64,000 bases of DNA from Phycisphaerae bacterium (lineage in GTDB: Bacteria > Planctomycetota > Phycisphaerae > Sedimentisphaerales > Anaerobacaceae): assembly GCA_030604525.1 (NCBI GenBank), contig JAUVVQ010000003.1:1-64000 (forward strand), read 5' to 3'. Position numbers and translations under genes: made by a program. Below the pieces are notes generated by a model. The model saw only the letters and a list, made by a program, of their open reading frames with translations. It was not told the DNA's origin and searched no databases. This document shows positions 34,531 through 44,731 of the stretch, in pieces (position 1 is the stretch's first letter; every line of letters starts with the position of its first letter).

Positions 34531-34644
34531 ATAAGTTTAATAGATTCCTGACAATACAGGGTTTAGTGATTAGCTTCAATTCAGTTCTTAGAATTTCCCC
34601 GCTTTGCTTTTTTTACCGTAGAAGGGGCAATATCTGACTACAAT

Positions 34645-34672
34645 AGTATAGACAATTTCCACAAAAAGTCAA
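34645..34672 (-). promoter_or_regulatory. Sigma-70 promoter for dnaG-rpoD
   Basis: On the minus strand TTGACT (34672-34667) and TATACT (34650-34645) are separated by 16 bases, giving a leader of roughly 110 bases before the dnaG ATG. Confidence 0.7.
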
Positions 34673-35670
34673 ATGGCAGGTAAAAACAGGGCTAAATGGC
34701 TCTAAAAGCCGTTTATCAGGTCTTTGGACACTTGGTCAGATAGGACTTAACGTTGGAGTGTTTTATTATCTGGTAAGAAAGATTTGTTTTTATCGGTTGT
34801 AGTTTGAAAATCTAAATGCGAATTTGTGCAAGTAAATGCGAAAATTGTTCCTCTTTTGTATTTTATCTATTTTAACATTTTGGAAAATTTTGTAAAAAAT
34901 CCCCAAAAAATGAATTTTTTCTAAAAAAAACAGGATTTTTAAAGGGCTTATAAACGCCTGTTATATTGGTATTAAATTCCTTTTTTATTTACTGTTACTT
35001 GTCTGCCTTAACCCCAAAGGGTTTTCTTTATCGGGGAAATTGGGGTCGGTTGGGTTCGTTTTGGGTTTGTTTTTGAAGCGGTTATATACATAAATTCTCG
35101 TAAGCCCTTCTTTAATAAAAGGTTATATTCATTTCTGAGTTTGGCTTTGTTTTCGGCTGTCCAAAATCGCTGTTTTTTTTCGTAAGCCGTTGTTATAGAA
35201 AAGGTTAAGCTCATTTTGGGGTTTTGTAAATTGGGTTCGATTGGCTTTGTTTTGCATAAAAAGAGTTGATTTGTAGAGGACTCTCGACAAGTGTAGAGCA
35301 AGCTCGTCGCTCGTATCTCGTTGAACGAATTTAATATAATCGCGGATTACACTGATTTCTCCTTTGGTTCTCCTACGGCGAATCTTATTATCTTGTGCTT
35401 CGCTCCGACGTGGGCTAAACGAGAAGAAGGGTTTGTTATAGCGGATATTCGATTTTGGGTGTTTAGTCCCCCTTCGGCTCGCCTGCGGTGAATCTTACTA
35501 CTTTGCGCTTTGCTCGGGCGCAATGACATTCCGTAGGAAAGCAAAAACCCCCGAACGGTCCTCCTTCAGCGGATATTCGACCTTCGAGTTCGGGGGCTAA
35601 TTGAAGCGGAATAAAAAACACAGCCAAAAACAAAGCCAATTTGAAAGCCAGCATCTATGGTCGCTAAGAG
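34673..35670. other. About 1 kb non-coding, repeat-bearing region
   Basis: No credible gene is seen. The stretch 34780-34970 is very A/T-rich. The minus-strand translation around 35008-35301 contains LFLCKTKPIEPNLQNP and KTNPKRTQPTPISP, a low-complexity 'KTNP' type of peptide that I recognise only as recurring junk translation in related genomes, so I treat it as non-coding. Two copies of a ~55-base repeat follow at 35361-35415 and 35471-35527. It separates the housekeeping part from the sugar-oxidation part of the window. Confidence 0.6.
35361..35527. repeat. Pair of ~55-bp imperfect direct repeats
   Basis: Copy A at 35361-35415 (cctttggttctcctacggcg, then aatcttattatcttgtgctt, then cgctccg) and copy B at 35471-35527 (ccttcggctcgcctgcggtg, then aatcttactactttgcgctt, then tgctcgg), 110 bases apart. 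Similarity covers the whole unit with scattered changes. Probably a dispersed intergenic element; no coding role seen. Confidence 0.6.
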
Positions 35671-37095
35671 TTAGTCCAAGGTTTTTATTTTTATATTTCG
35701 AAACCAAACAGGGTCGCCGTGATACTGGAGACCAATATGTCCGGAGCGAGGCATATCCTTATAGGCCGTGTTGAATTTATTCTTCGAGCCATCAGGATTT
35801 TTGTGTGGTTCGGTCCATAGGTTCAGGTCCATATCAATAACCTGCCGGCCATTGAAAACCACGTAGATTTTATTGGCTTTGCAGGTGATAGTGTAACGGT
35901 TCCATTGCTGTGATTTCATCATATTCTCCTCTGGCGCCAGGCAGTCATAAATTGCACCACACATACCACGCGGGGTGCCGTCGGTGGAATCGTGGATTTG
36001 TACTTCAATGCCTGTATGTAGCCAGTTTTCTATGCTGCCGGTTCGGACGAATATCCCGCTGTTTCCTCCTTTTATGGTTTTGAACTCCAGGTCGAGGACA
36101 AAGTCACCGTATTGCTGTTTTGTCCAGACATCGCTGCCAATGACTTCGAGAACATCATCTTTGACTTTCCAGCTTCCAGGTTCGAAGATGGCATTGGAGA
36201 GGTCTTTTTCGAGAAGGTTTTTCCAGCCGGAAGGTTTTAACTTTCCAGCAACGTCATTAAAGTATTCAATGCATTGGCGTATTTCCGGGATAGAGCTATC
36301 CCAGTTGTATTCGTATTCAATGGAAAAGACGCCTTCGAAGCCCTGTCGGTGCAGCTCTTCAAGCATTGCTTTGACATTGCAGGTGCCGGTTCCCCAGGGG
36401 ACATCGTGGCCTTCATCCATATCCTTAAAATGCAAACTGATGATACGACCCTGCAGTTTTTTCAGTGCCTCAAGTGGATTGACACCTGAGCGTACCCAGT
36501 GTCCTGTATCAGCACAGGCACCGATTCTTTTGCTTCGACCTTTGCAGACCTTCAGGATGGTATCCGGATTCCAATAATGCGATGGTTTGGGGTGATTGTG
36601 AATTGCCAGATTGATTTTGTATTCGCTGCACAACTTATCAATCATTTCGAAAGCTTCTTCCGGCGGCTCCGAGATGATAGTCTCAATTCCCATATCTTTG
36701 GCGAATTCGAAAACTTTACGACACTGTGCTTCGTTGTTTGAAAGACCTACAACACCATAATTAACCAGCTTTATTCCTGCGTCTTCGAGTTTTTGCTTTA
36801 CCTGGTTTCGATACTCAATCGGCATATTGTGGTCGAAGTTTATGTTGGAATTTTCTTTGCTCAACTTTTGTCCCGGGTAAGCCTCTATCCAGTCCAGGCC
36901 GAGGGAGGCGGTTTTATCAATCGCCTCGTACAGAGTGTAATGACTAAAAGTCCAGGCCTGGATAGCCAGCCGCCAACCATCATAGACATCTGTGGCAGGG
37001 TGGCTTTCTACAGGTAATCCCTGTGCTGCGAAAGCGGAACAGGGAATCACCATCATTAAGAGACTCGTTAGTATTGTTATTTTTACCTGGTTCAT
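35671..37095 (-). CDS. Secreted sugar isomerase/epimerase fused to DUF1080 domain
   Basis: Protein of 474 residues with a signal peptide (about 1-23). Residues ~40-290 are an AP-endonuclease-2-type TIM barrel (xylose isomerase-like) with metal ligands in LAIHNHP, CADTGHW, SLHFKDMDEGHDVPWG and FSIEYEY. Residues ~300-474 are a DUF1080/3-keto-disaccharide hydrolase domain: EPGSWKVKDDVLEV, YGDFVLDLEF, GGNSGIFVRTG, WNRYTITCKANKIYVVFNG and HIGLQYHGDPVWFRNIKI. The fusion links two activities on the same keto-sugar path. It follows the Gfo/Idh gene by 35 bases, and AAGGAG lies 6 bases before ATG. Confidence 0.88.
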   Translation of the reverse strand: MNQVKITILTSLLMMVIPCSAFAAQGLPVESHPATDVYDGWRLAIQAWTFSHYTLYEAIDKTASLGLDWIEAYPGQKLSKENSNINFDHNMPIEYRNQVKQKLEDAGIKLVNYGVVGLSNNEAQCRKVFEFAKDMGIETIISEPPEEAFEMIDKLCSEYKINLAIHNHPKPSHYWNPDTILKVCKGRSKRIGACADTGHWVRSGVNPLEALKKLQGRIISLHFKDMDEGHDVPWGTGTCNVKAMLEELHRQGFEGVFSIEYEYNWDSSIPEIRQCIEYFNDVAGKLKPSGWKNLLEKDLSNAIFEPGSWKVKDDVLEVIGSDVWTKQQYGDFVLDLEFKTIKGGNSGIFVRTGSIENWLHTGIEVQIHDSTDGTPRGMCGAIYDCLAPEENMMKSQQWNRYTITCKANKIYVVFNGRQVIDMDLNLWTEPHKNPDGSKNKFNTAYKDMPRSGHIGLQYHGDPVWFRNIKIKTLD

Positions 37096-37130
37096 TTTTT
37101 GACTCCTTTATAGTGATAGCGTAAACGATT

Positions 37131-38198
37131 TTATAAATTGACGATACTTTCTGTTCGTACTGATTCATCGGCGGCAAGAACTATGCGTAAGCTGTTGACG
37201 GCATCATCGAGATGTTCAGTTAAGTCTAAATTCTCCCGTATCGCTTTGAGGAGGAATTTTTGTTCGCGGCTGCACAATTGCTGGTGGCCTGGTTCGTCAC
37301 TCGTGTTGATAATGGTATCTTTATTTTTAAATTTACCATCCGAATCCATTTGAGCATCGTGCATTAGAATGGCATTTGTTTTTGTGTGTATGTCTATGTT
37401 TGCCGAGTCAGATTTTGCTTCGACGATGCTGACCGAGCCTTTTGGTCCTATACAATCCTTAACGAAAAAAGCGGTTTCACTCATCATTGGCCCCCAGCCT
37501 GCCTCATACCACCCTATGGAGCCATCGTCAAATATCACCTGAAGTTGGCCGTAGTTATACATATCATCACTGATTTCGTCACTCAAACGTGCACCTATGG
37601 CCTGGACGCGAACCGGCCTGGACCGTGTCATCTGGCACATTACATCGACGTAGTGGACGCCGCAATCGACGATTGGGGATGTTGAGAGCATGAGATTTTT
37701 ATGAACCTGCCAATTTTCGGCGCAACTTTGCTGATTGAGATTCATTCTCATTACCAGCGGTTTACCGAGGGTTTGAGCAATTTCAATAAATTTCATCCAG
37801 GCCGGATGATGTCTGAGGATATAACCAACAACGACCTTTTTATTTTTTTCCTTAGCAAGCTTTACAATTTGCTGGGCCTGTTCAACGGTTTGAGCGATTG
37901 GTTTTTCAACAAAGACATGGAGGCCGGCATTGAGAGATTTGATTGCGTATTGAGCATGGGTGTCGCTGTACGAATTGATTGATACGGCCTGGGGCTTGGC
38001 AGCTTTCAGAGCGGTATCGAAGTTGTCAAATTCCGGAATGCCGCCGAGTTCTTCCGCGAGGCGGCTTCTTCTTGTTGGTGTCGGGGCCACAAGAGCAACA
38101 AGTTCGAATCCATCTATTGTTCGATATGCCCTGGCGTGTGAGGAGCCCATATGGCCACAACCAACGACAACAACCTTGATTTTATCGTCTTGACTCAT
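37131..38198 (-). CDS. Gfo/Idh/MocA family dehydrogenase (cytoplasmic)
   Basis: About 355 residues from an ATG at 38198; a TTG at 38219 would overlap the upstream gene by 13 bases. The Rossmann motif VVVGCGHMGSSHARAYR is followed by the catalytic EKP (HVFVEKPIAQT) and the C-terminal substrate domain with GVHYVDVMCQMT. Unlike its neighbours it has no Tat or Sec signal, so it is probably the cytoplasmic partner that reduces imported keto-sugars. Substrate unknown. Confidence 0.88.
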   Translation of the reverse strand: MSQDDKIKVVVVGCGHMGSSHARAYRTIDGFELVALVAPTPTRRSRLAEELGGIPEFDNFDTALKAAKPQAVSINSYSDTHAQYAIKSLNAGLHVFVEKPIAQTVEQAQQIVKLAKEKNKKVVVGYILRHHPAWMKFIEIAQTLGKPLVMRMNLNQQSCAENWQVHKNLMLSTSPIVDCGVHYVDVMCQMTRSRPVRVQAIGARLSDEISDDMYNYGQLQVIFDDGSIGWYEAGWGPMMSETAFFVKDCIGPKGSVSIVEAKSDSANIDIHTKTNAILMHDAQMDSDGKFKNKDTIINTSDEPGHQQLCSREQKFLLKAIRENLDLTEHLDDAVNSLRIVLAADESVRTESIVNL

Positions 38199-38206
38199 TT
38201 GTTTTT

Positions 38207-39646
38207 TTATAATGACCAACCCTGCCGCTTCGGTGGATTAACAAACTGGTTTGCTTCAGGGAAGTTGGTAACTTCCATCTTCTCACCATTCCATTCGAGC
38301 TTTCGCAGCGGGTAGCGAATTGCAAGATTACCCATTACGACCGATTCAGTCATAGGTCCGGAGAAGTCGAAATTAGAACCGGCAGGTTTTCCGCCCTTGC
38401 AGGCATTAATCCAGTTCTGTTCGTGGCTGTCAGCACCACCGGGGACTCTTTCAAGAGTTCTTGGCGGCCGTTTATATTCCTGCATTTTGGACTCGGGGAT
38501 AATGCGTGGGCTTTCACCGTAGGTTCCGGAAAGCAATAATCCTTTTTCGCCTACAAACAGAGCACCATTATCCGGCAATTTCCTTCCGGGTTCAAGTTCT
38601 TCGGGGCGCTCCGGCATTAATCCTCCATCGTACCAATGAAGTTTTACCGACGGCATACCTTCCCGGGCAGGGAAGGTATAATGAACAATGGAAGCCCTGG
38701 GTAAAGTTTCAGTATTCTTCTCTTTTTCCCACATCTTACCAAGTGCAACATAAGTTGAACAGCCCGCTTCGACACTTATGGGGTATTTCAATTTCAGGGC
38801 GGCGAAGACAGGGTCGAGTATATGGCAGGCCATATCTCCCAAAGCCCCGGTTCCAAAATCCCACCAGGCGCGCCAACTGAACGGATGATAGGTTGGATGG
38901 TAAGGTCTCATTGGGGCTGGTCCAATCCAAAGGTCCCAATCGAGCGATGAAGGAACAGGAGGAGTTTCTTTTGGGCGTGGGATACCCTGCGGCCAGACCG
39001 GTCTATCGGTCCAGGCGTGTACTTCGCGAACGGGGCCGATGGCACCATCCCATATCCATTCACAAGTCAGGCGAACGCCTTCACCGGAGTTTCCCTGGTT
39101 GCCCATTTGTGTAGCAACTTTGTATTTTTTCGCAGCTTCCGTCAGCATTCGAGCTTCGTAAACCGAATGAGTTAATGGTTTTTGGCAATAGACATGTTTT
39201 CCCATCTCCATTGCCGCCATTGCAATTACGGCGTGACTATGGTCAGGTGTTGCAATGACAACGGCGTCGATATCCTTTTGCTTTTCGAGCATTTTTCTAA
39301 AATCGGTGTATTTTTTTGCTTTTGGGAAGTGGTTGAAAATGCGAGCGGCAAATTTTTGATCAACATCGCACAAAGCGACGATATTTTCGCCCTCTCTCTT
39401 TTTAATTAAATTTCCGTTTTCGTCCATTTCTATTCCTGCTATGTTGGCTATGTTACCCGCTCCCATACCACCGACACCGACGCCGGCGACATTCAGTTTT
39501 TCGCCGGGAGGCGTATAACCGGCACCGCCCAGCACATATCGAGGCACAATTGTAAAAGCTGCAACAGAGGCGGCCGCTGAACCAAGAAACCGACGCCGGG
39601 ATATGTTATTTGTTTGTTTTTTGGTTATCTCTTTTTTTCTTTTCAT
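38207..39646 (-). CDS. Tat-exported Gfo/Idh/MocA dehydrogenase
   Basis: About 479 residues from the ATG at 39646 (AAGGG 8 bases upstream); a GTG three codons earlier is less likely. Tat signal [20 protein letters not shown]. The Rossmann domain is [10 protein letters not shown], with the catalytic segment [11 protein letters not shown], where the usual EKP is QKP. The C-terminal domain contains WDLWIGPAP and [10 protein letters not shown], the family's bacterial periplasmic subgroup. Periplasmic oxidation of glycosides at C3 is the likely role, with a tightly bound nicotinamide cofactor as in glucose-fructose oxidoreductase (inference). Confidence 0.9.
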   Translation of the reverse strand: MKRKKEITKKQTNNISRRRFLGSAAASVAAFTIVPRYVLGGAGYTPPGEKLNVAGVGVGGMGAGNIANIAGIEMDENGNLIKKREGENIVALCDVDQKFAARIFNHFPKAKKYTDFRKMLEKQKDIDAVVIATPDHSHAVIAMAAMEMGKHVYCQKPLTHSVYEARMLTEAAKKYKVATQMGNQGNSGEGVRLTCEWIWDGAIGPVREVHAWTDRPVWPQGIPRPKETPPVPSSLDWDLWIGPAPMRPYHPTYHPFSWRAWWDFGTGALGDMACHILDPVFAALKLKYPISVEAGCSTYVALGKMWEKEKNTETLPRASIVHYTFPAREGMPSVKLHWYDGGLMPERPEELEPGRKLPDNGALFVGEKGLLLSGTYGESPRIIPESKMQEYKRPPRTLERVPGGADSHEQNWINACKGGKPAGSNFDFSGPMTESVVMGNLAIRYPLRKLEWNGEKMEVTNFPEANQFVNPPKRQGWSL

Positions 39647-39672
39647 ACTATGCACCCTTAAATAATTCAGAA

Positions 39673-40446
39673 TTAATCAGACAATTCAATAAGCCATATA
39701 TTTCGGTAACGAACGGGACAGCCGTGGTCCTGGAGCAGCAGAGGTAATTTGTCAGGGTGCAGCTTGTAATCTGAGACTTTATGTTCGTTAATCCAACTTG
39801 TTCCTCCCGGAGATTTGAAATGGTCCTGAGCGAGAACACCATTGTGCAAAATTGTAAAAGTTGCATCTTTAACAACTTTGCCGTCTTTGAAAACAGGACG
39901 ATGGAAAATAATGTCATAGCTTTGCCACTGTCCCGGCGGTTTGCAGGCATTTACAAGAGGCGGTTTTCGTCCATATATTGCGGCAGCCTGGCCGTCAGGA
40001 TAAGTATCATTTTTATATGAATCGAGCACCTGCACTTCGTATCTGCTCATAAAATAAACGCCGCTGTTGCCGCGGTCCTGGCTGTTGCCTTCGACGATTT
40101 CGGGCGAGGCCCACTCTATATGCAACTGGCAATTTCCGAAAGACTTTCTGGTCCGGACATCGCCTGTTCTATTTGCCTGCATATACCCGTTTTTTACAAT
40201 CCATTTGGCAGGTTCACCTTTTCCAGAAACCCATTTGGAAAGGTCGGTCCCGTCGAAAAGGACGACAGCATTAGAAGGCGGGTCGGATGGAGTTTTGCCC
40301 GGGGTAATAACCATCGGTCGCGGACGGTTCATATCGTGAGCCAGCCATCTGTCATTGTCACGGGCGGTAACTTGCCGGCTTCGGCAACCTGAAAAAAAGG
40401 ATACTGTTATTATACTAACGACGAAAATTAAAGCTTTGAATTTCAT
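39673..40446 (-). CDS. DUF1080 lipoprotein (3-keto-disaccharide hydrolase family)
   Basis: About 257 residues from the ATG at 40446 (AAGGA 7 bases upstream; a further ATG at 40461 lacks an RBS). Lipobox VSFFSGC. The DUF1080 core follows: [71 protein letters not shown] and the closing [11 protein letters not shown]. Members hydrolyse 3-keto-glycosides after oxidation by Gfo/Idh enzymes such as those flanking this gene. Located 18 bases before the next gene start; clearly within the operon. Confidence 0.9.
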   Translation of the reverse strand: MKFKALIFVVSIITVSFFSGCRSRQVTARDNDRWLAHDMNRPRPMVITPGKTPSDPPSNAVVLFDGTDLSKWVSGKGEPAKWIVKNGYMQANRTGDVRTRKSFGNCQLHIEWASPEIVEGNSQDRGNSGVYFMSRYEVQVLDSYKNDTYPDGQAAAIYGRKPPLVNACKPPGQWQSYDIIFHRPVFKDGKVVKDATFTILHNGVLAQDHFKSPGGTSWINEHKVSDYKLHPDKLPLLLQDHGCPVRYRNIWLIELSD

Positions 40447-40479
40447 AGCTAAATCCTTCATAAATTACAATATTCTTAT

Positions 40480-43305
40480 CTATTTTTCCACTTCATCAAG
40501 CATCTCCCTGGCTCTTTCCGTCAGGTATTCGCTTTTCGATACTTTAATTACTTTTCGAAGCAATCTTCGAGTTTCCCCGGGATATTTTTCAAACGTCTCA
40601 GGCGCTACCCGAACAATAACAGCGGCAGCGGCAGCGGCTAACTGTTCGTTGTCAAAATAATCCTCTGCAAACCGAAGGGACTGAATGGTTTTTACATTTG
40701 CCAAGCCGGACAGAACCCTTTTCTGTTCACCGAGCTCGGAAGCGACTGACATTGCCTTCTTATATAACTGCATAGTTTCCTTATCATCTCGTTCATTCGA
40801 GAGACCGATTAACCGCACGAAACCTCTTAAGGCCAGCGTTTTGCAGGCCTTGTTCTCTGCACCGGCTGCGATATTAAACAATTCCTCCGCAGGAGAATCA
40901 TCAGGCCAGCCAGACAAAGCCCTGATAGCCGCTTTCTTTATATCTTCGTTTTTATCCTTCAGAGCTGCATTTAACGTATCCAAAGCCGTCTCGTCTCCGA
41001 TTCCGCCCAGCACTCTAAGCAATGAACATTTAACTTTCACATCTTTGACAGACTTTAAAACAGAAAGGACTTTTCCGGCTGCCTCCTTGGGTGCAGTTTT
41101 CGATACCGAGACCAGGATTTCCCCAGCCAGCTTCATCTCAGATTGACTCCTGGAATTCATAATTAAATCGAGGACTTCAGGCATTTGCCGACTGTCAGCG
41201 ATTATTTTTAACGTCTTGAGCGACTCAATTCTCACCGCTGGCTCAGGAGCTTTTGCAGTTTTCAATATCGCATCGACTGCACCGGTGATATTCCGTTGAG
41301 CTACAGCTCTTATCAATTCTATTTTTACAGGCGGTTTTGCCTTCGGGATATTGGCCAAAATAATCCGCTTAACATTCGGAGCTGACAATCGATAGAGACT
41401 TTCTCTGGCAGCGTCTCGAAGTTTATAATCTTCAGCGGCATTGCGAGCAAGGAGCATCACAACCGATTCATCCTGCAAACTGCCCAATGTTTTAAGAGCG
41501 GCAACCTGGACGGTGATTTCATCGCTTTTTGCCGCTTCCACGACATCGTCGAGGACGGCAGCGTCGCCCCTTTGCTCCAAAGCCGCCAATAACTGTATTT
41601 GCTGCCGGGTCGCGAGGTCGGGTAACTTTGCCGAGATTTCCGGCAGGTTGCCAACAGTAGAACTTTGCCCTACTAGTTGAATGGCGGCGGCCTGCATTCG
41701 AGGCTTTTCGGTTTCAAGAACCTTTATAACAAACCCGGCGGAACTCTCCGGACTGGAGCTAACAATTCCTCGAAGTGCCCCGATGCGAATCGTAATCGGC
41801 ATATCAGAAACGAATAAATCCTTATAAATTCCTCTCGCTTTGCCAGTTTCACCTTCTTCGGCAATTTTGCCGGCGCAATCCAGAGAAGCATCTAAAACCA
41901 GTTTTCTCAAAGAGCCGGTTGTTTTTTCCGCTGCCTTCTGCAAAGCTTTTACAGCTTCGTCATCGGCAATTTGTCTTAGTGCATTGACGGCGGCACTCGC
42001 TGTTGCTGCATCCGAGTCATAAATCAATCCCGTTAATGTCCGGACGGATTTTACATCCCGTCGCCGGCCAAGGGTATTGATGACGCCGACCTTGATTTTA
42101 CCCTCTGATTCCGAAAGGACTTTGCGCAGAGCTTTGTCAGCTTCTTCAGCCGGGATTTTCTCAAGAGCGTAACGTGCCATATCGGATGTATCTTCATCGG
42201 TCAGCATCCCGCTTAAAACCGGAACGCTTGCTTCGGTTCCAATTAAACGAAGCTTCCGACAAATATGTTGTTTGCCGGGCAGAGTAGCTTCTGATTTTAG
42301 AACATCTATGAAGCGAGACTCGTAGAGCTTTTGCTCATCCTCGAAACCGATGATGTTACGGACGTAATCATTCAATTTATAAAGGGCTTTTCTGCTGTCG
42401 CCGTATTGATAGGTGGAAACTTTATCCAGAACCTTGTCAAGACTCGGCTGGGTGTCAACTTCAAGGTCACCGAGAGCAAACTGGATACCTGCAAGGTAAT
42501 GCCGGAGCACTTTCCTGTTCCACGTTATATGGGGATTGTGACCGAGCGAGCAATAAAACAGCCGTCCACGACCTACGCTTTTGACCCAGCTTATGGCGAT
42601 GTCTTTATCAGTGGTTTGGATTCCCCTCGCAGAGCCGGTCTTCTCATCGCTTAAATTCAGACTCATCAAGACACGTTGTCTGCTGCGGGAAGCCAAAGGT
42701 GGTCTGGTTCGATAAATTTCATCGTTGATCTTGAAGTTTTCACCTTCGAAGACAGCCATAAGTGGATGCTCCGGGTCATCGATTTTAACCGCCCAGGTGC
42801 CGTCAGCGATCCAGGGGTGACCGCAGAATTGGCCTCCCATCATCTTTGCGGCTTCGGGCCAATCGTAAAAGCTATCGGTTGCGGCGTGGATACCCACAAT
42901 TCCTTTGCCGGATTTGATGAAATCCATAAAACTTTTTCGAAGCTCCTGGGGGAATTTAATTTCAGTGTTGTTGTTGAAGCAAATAGCATCGAAGTTCTGG
43001 AGGTTTTGAGGCTCAAAGACAGACATATCGTTACTTATTACTGCTTCAAACGCACCGGTCTTTTCACCCATTGTCTCGATGGCTTTATTCCAATATGGAA
43101 TGGAGCTGTGCACGTAACCTTTGCAGAGGTCAAATACCAGCAAAGTCCTCTGTTTTGCCGGCTCGGCTATCGGTTCCGTCGGCATAGCTTGAGCTATCCT
43201 GGCTGCCTGCTCCTCGGGTATATCCGCCTGCAGAGCTTCCGGTAACTGCAACATAACTGCAAGTGCGAAAATGACAATTATTATAAATCTGATTTTTTGA
43301 GACAT
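40480..43305 (-). CDS. ThuA-like domain plus HEAT-repeat periplasmic protein
   Basis: Protein of 941 residues with a signal peptide (about 1-28, ending LQA). A ThuA-like glutamine-amidotransferase fold is at ~50-280 (LLVFDLCKGYVHSSIPYW, FDAICFNNNTEIKFP, GIVGIHAATDSFYDWPE, GGQFCGHPW, GRGRLFYCSLGHNP). Residues ~290-941 are helical HEAT-type repeats with many PA-V--L---L-D segments, likely a scaffold. ThuA domains occur beside Gfo/Idh and DUF1080 genes in Planctomycetota and Bacteroidota and are linked to disaccharide use in rhizobia; the reaction is unsettled. RBS AAGGAAGG upstream of ATG. Confidence 0.88.
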   Translation of the reverse strand: MSQKIRFIIIVIFALAVMLQLPEALQADIPEEQAARIAQAMPTEPIAEPAKQRTLLVFDLCKGYVHSSIPYWNKAIETMGEKTGAFEAVISNDMSVFEPQNLQNFDAICFNNNTEIKFPQELRKSFMDFIKSGKGIVGIHAATDSFYDWPEAAKMMGGQFCGHPWIADGTWAVKIDDPEHPLMAVFEGENFKINDEIYRTRPPLASRSRQRVLMSLNLSDEKTGSARGIQTTDKDIAISWVKSVGRGRLFYCSLGHNPHITWNRKVLRHYLAGIQFALGDLEVDTQPSLDKVLDKVSTYQYGDSRKALYKLNDYVRNIIGFEDEQKLYESRFIDVLKSEATLPGKQHICRKLRLIGTEASVPVLSGMLTDEDTSDMARYALEKIPAEEADKALRKVLSESEGKIKVGVINTLGRRRDVKSVRTLTGLIYDSDAATASAAVNALRQIADDEAVKALQKAAEKTTGSLRKLVLDASLDCAGKIAEEGETGKARGIYKDLFVSDMPITIRIGALRGIVSSSPESSAGFVIKVLETEKPRMQAAAIQLVGQSSTVGNLPEISAKLPDLATRQQIQLLAALEQRGDAAVLDDVVEAAKSDEITVQVAALKTLGSLQDESVVMLLARNAAEDYKLRDAARESLYRLSAPNVKRIILANIPKAKPPVKIELIRAVAQRNITGAVDAILKTAKAPEPAVRIESLKTLKIIADSRQMPEVLDLIMNSRSQSEMKLAGEILVSVSKTAPKEAAGKVLSVLKSVKDVKVKCSLLRVLGGIGDETALDTLNAALKDKNEDIKKAAIRALSGWPDDSPAEELFNIAAGAENKACKTLALRGFVRLIGLSNERDDKETMQLYKKAMSVASELGEQKRVLSGLANVKTIQSLRFAEDYFDNEQLAAAAAAVIVRVAPETFEKYPGETRRLLRKVIKVSKSEYLTERAREMLDEVEK

Positions 43306-43374
43306 TCTTTGCCTTCCTTTTTATCTATATGTTAAAGTTCTAATAAACAGTCAGTTTAAATCACCACCTTGATT

Positions 43375-44676
43375 TTATAAATGCCAGGGTGCTCTCATTG
43401 GTCGTGAAAGCAGTCGGCTGGCTTCGGCATCGCCGATGATTTCTTCCTTATCCGGGTTCCACTTGATTTTTCGGCCGGTCAGCATAGCAATCTCGCCAAG
43501 CAAGGCAACGCTAATCGAACGATGTGCAATTTCCACCGGCGTAATGGTTTGCTTTCTTGTTCTCACACAGTCGAGGAAGTTCTGGTAATGGTCTCTGCTT
43601 TTATATAATCTAATTTCATCCGGTCCGATGACTTCCTTGAGGACACTTTTCGGCTCAGCCCACAGCCCGCCGCGGCTGACATGAATCCAGCCATCCTCGC
43701 CATACCAGGCCGTCCCCATTCCATGCGGAAGCTGCCGGTCGTTTGCAATCGTCATCTCCAGGCCGTTTGCATATTTGCAGTTTATTTTGTATTCGCTTGG
43801 CACATTGTAAATGCCTTCATCGGGATAAACACCCTTTCCTTCAATCTCCACCGGGCCGGTATAATCGAGTCCCAGTCCCCAATGTGCAATATCGATATGA
43901 TGACCGGCCCAGTCGGTAAGCTGACCGCCGGAATAATCCATAATCCACCGCCAGTCCCAGTGACATACACCTCGGTAAGGCACTCTCGGAGCCGGGCCAA
44001 GCCAGAAATCCCAGTCTAATCCTTCCGGTACCTGCTGGATTTGATGAACTCCCGTGCCACTTCCCGTCGGCAGCCCCACTTCGACTCTGTGAACCTTACC
44101 AATTCGCCCGTTTCTGACTAATTCACTGGCACGATGAAAATCCCTAACCGACCTCTGCCAGCTCCCAGTTTGCCATATAATATTGTTCCTTTTCACCGCA
44201 TCACAAATAGCTCTTCCTTCCATTATGTTCCGCGAAAGTGGCTTTTGACCAAAAATATCGAGCCCCGCCTTCGCTACTGCGATACTGATAATGCCGTGCC
44301 AGTGGTCGGGCAATGCAATATTGACAGCGTCGATTTTTTCATCTGCAAGAAGCTGGCGAAAATCCAGATATTCTCTACAGTCCTTGTTTCCATATTTTTC
44401 GTCAACAATTCTTTTGGCATTTCTTCGATGACCTGTATCGACATCACAGACAGCCACCAACTGCACACCGTCATTATTGACAAACGCATTCATATCCCCC
44501 GTCCCCATACTGCCTGCGCCTATGGTAGCCATAGTAATTCGGTTGCTCGGTGCTACGGTGCCGGCCTTTCCCAAAGCTGAAGAAGGGACAATATAAGGAA
44601 AGGCAATAGTTCCCGCAACCAAACCAGCCGTGTTTTTCAGGAATCGACGCCTGTTAAATGTTTTCTTACGTTTCAT
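43375..44676 (-). CDS. Tat-exported Gfo/Idh/MocA dehydrogenase
   Basis: Protein of 433 residues. Tat signal NRRRFLKNTAGLVAGTIAFP. Nucleotide-binding IGAGSMGTGDM, catalytic DIFGQKPLSRN (Gln in place of Glu), and WDFWLGPAPRVPYRG plus DWAGHHIDIAHWGLG in the C-terminal domain. Same subgroup as the gene at 38207-39646 but clearly distinct in sequence, so it probably takes a different sugar. RBS GGAGG about 6 bases before ATG. Starts the downstream operon with the ThuA-HEAT gene 69 bases behind it. Confidence 0.9.
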   Translation of the reverse strand: MKRKKTFNRRRFLKNTAGLVAGTIAFPYIVPSSALGKAGTVAPSNRITMATIGAGSMGTGDMNAFVNNDGVQLVAVCDVDTGHRRNAKRIVDEKYGNKDCREYLDFRQLLADEKIDAVNIALPDHWHGIISIAVAKAGLDIFGQKPLSRNIMEGRAICDAVKRNNIIWQTGSWQRSVRDFHRASELVRNGRIGKVHRVEVGLPTGSGTGVHQIQQVPEGLDWDFWLGPAPRVPYRGVCHWDWRWIMDYSGGQLTDWAGHHIDIAHWGLGLDYTGPVEIEGKGVYPDEGIYNVPSEYKINCKYANGLEMTIANDRQLPHGMGTAWYGEDGWIHVSRGGLWAEPKSVLKEVIGPDEIRLYKSRDHYQNFLDCVRTRKQTITPVEIAHRSISVALLGEIAMLTGRKIKWNPDKEEIIGDAEASRLLSRPMRAPWHL

Positions 44677-44731
44677 TATTTACCTCCGAAAAATGAGTAT
44701 CTGATATTTCCCGTTTACACGGTTAAAAAGC

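Noticed and set aside
35008-35301. Minus-strand 97-codon frame with KTKPIEPN/KTNPKRTQ peptides
   Set aside because: Low-complexity peptide of a kind that recurs as spurious translation in related genomes; no RBS or signal.
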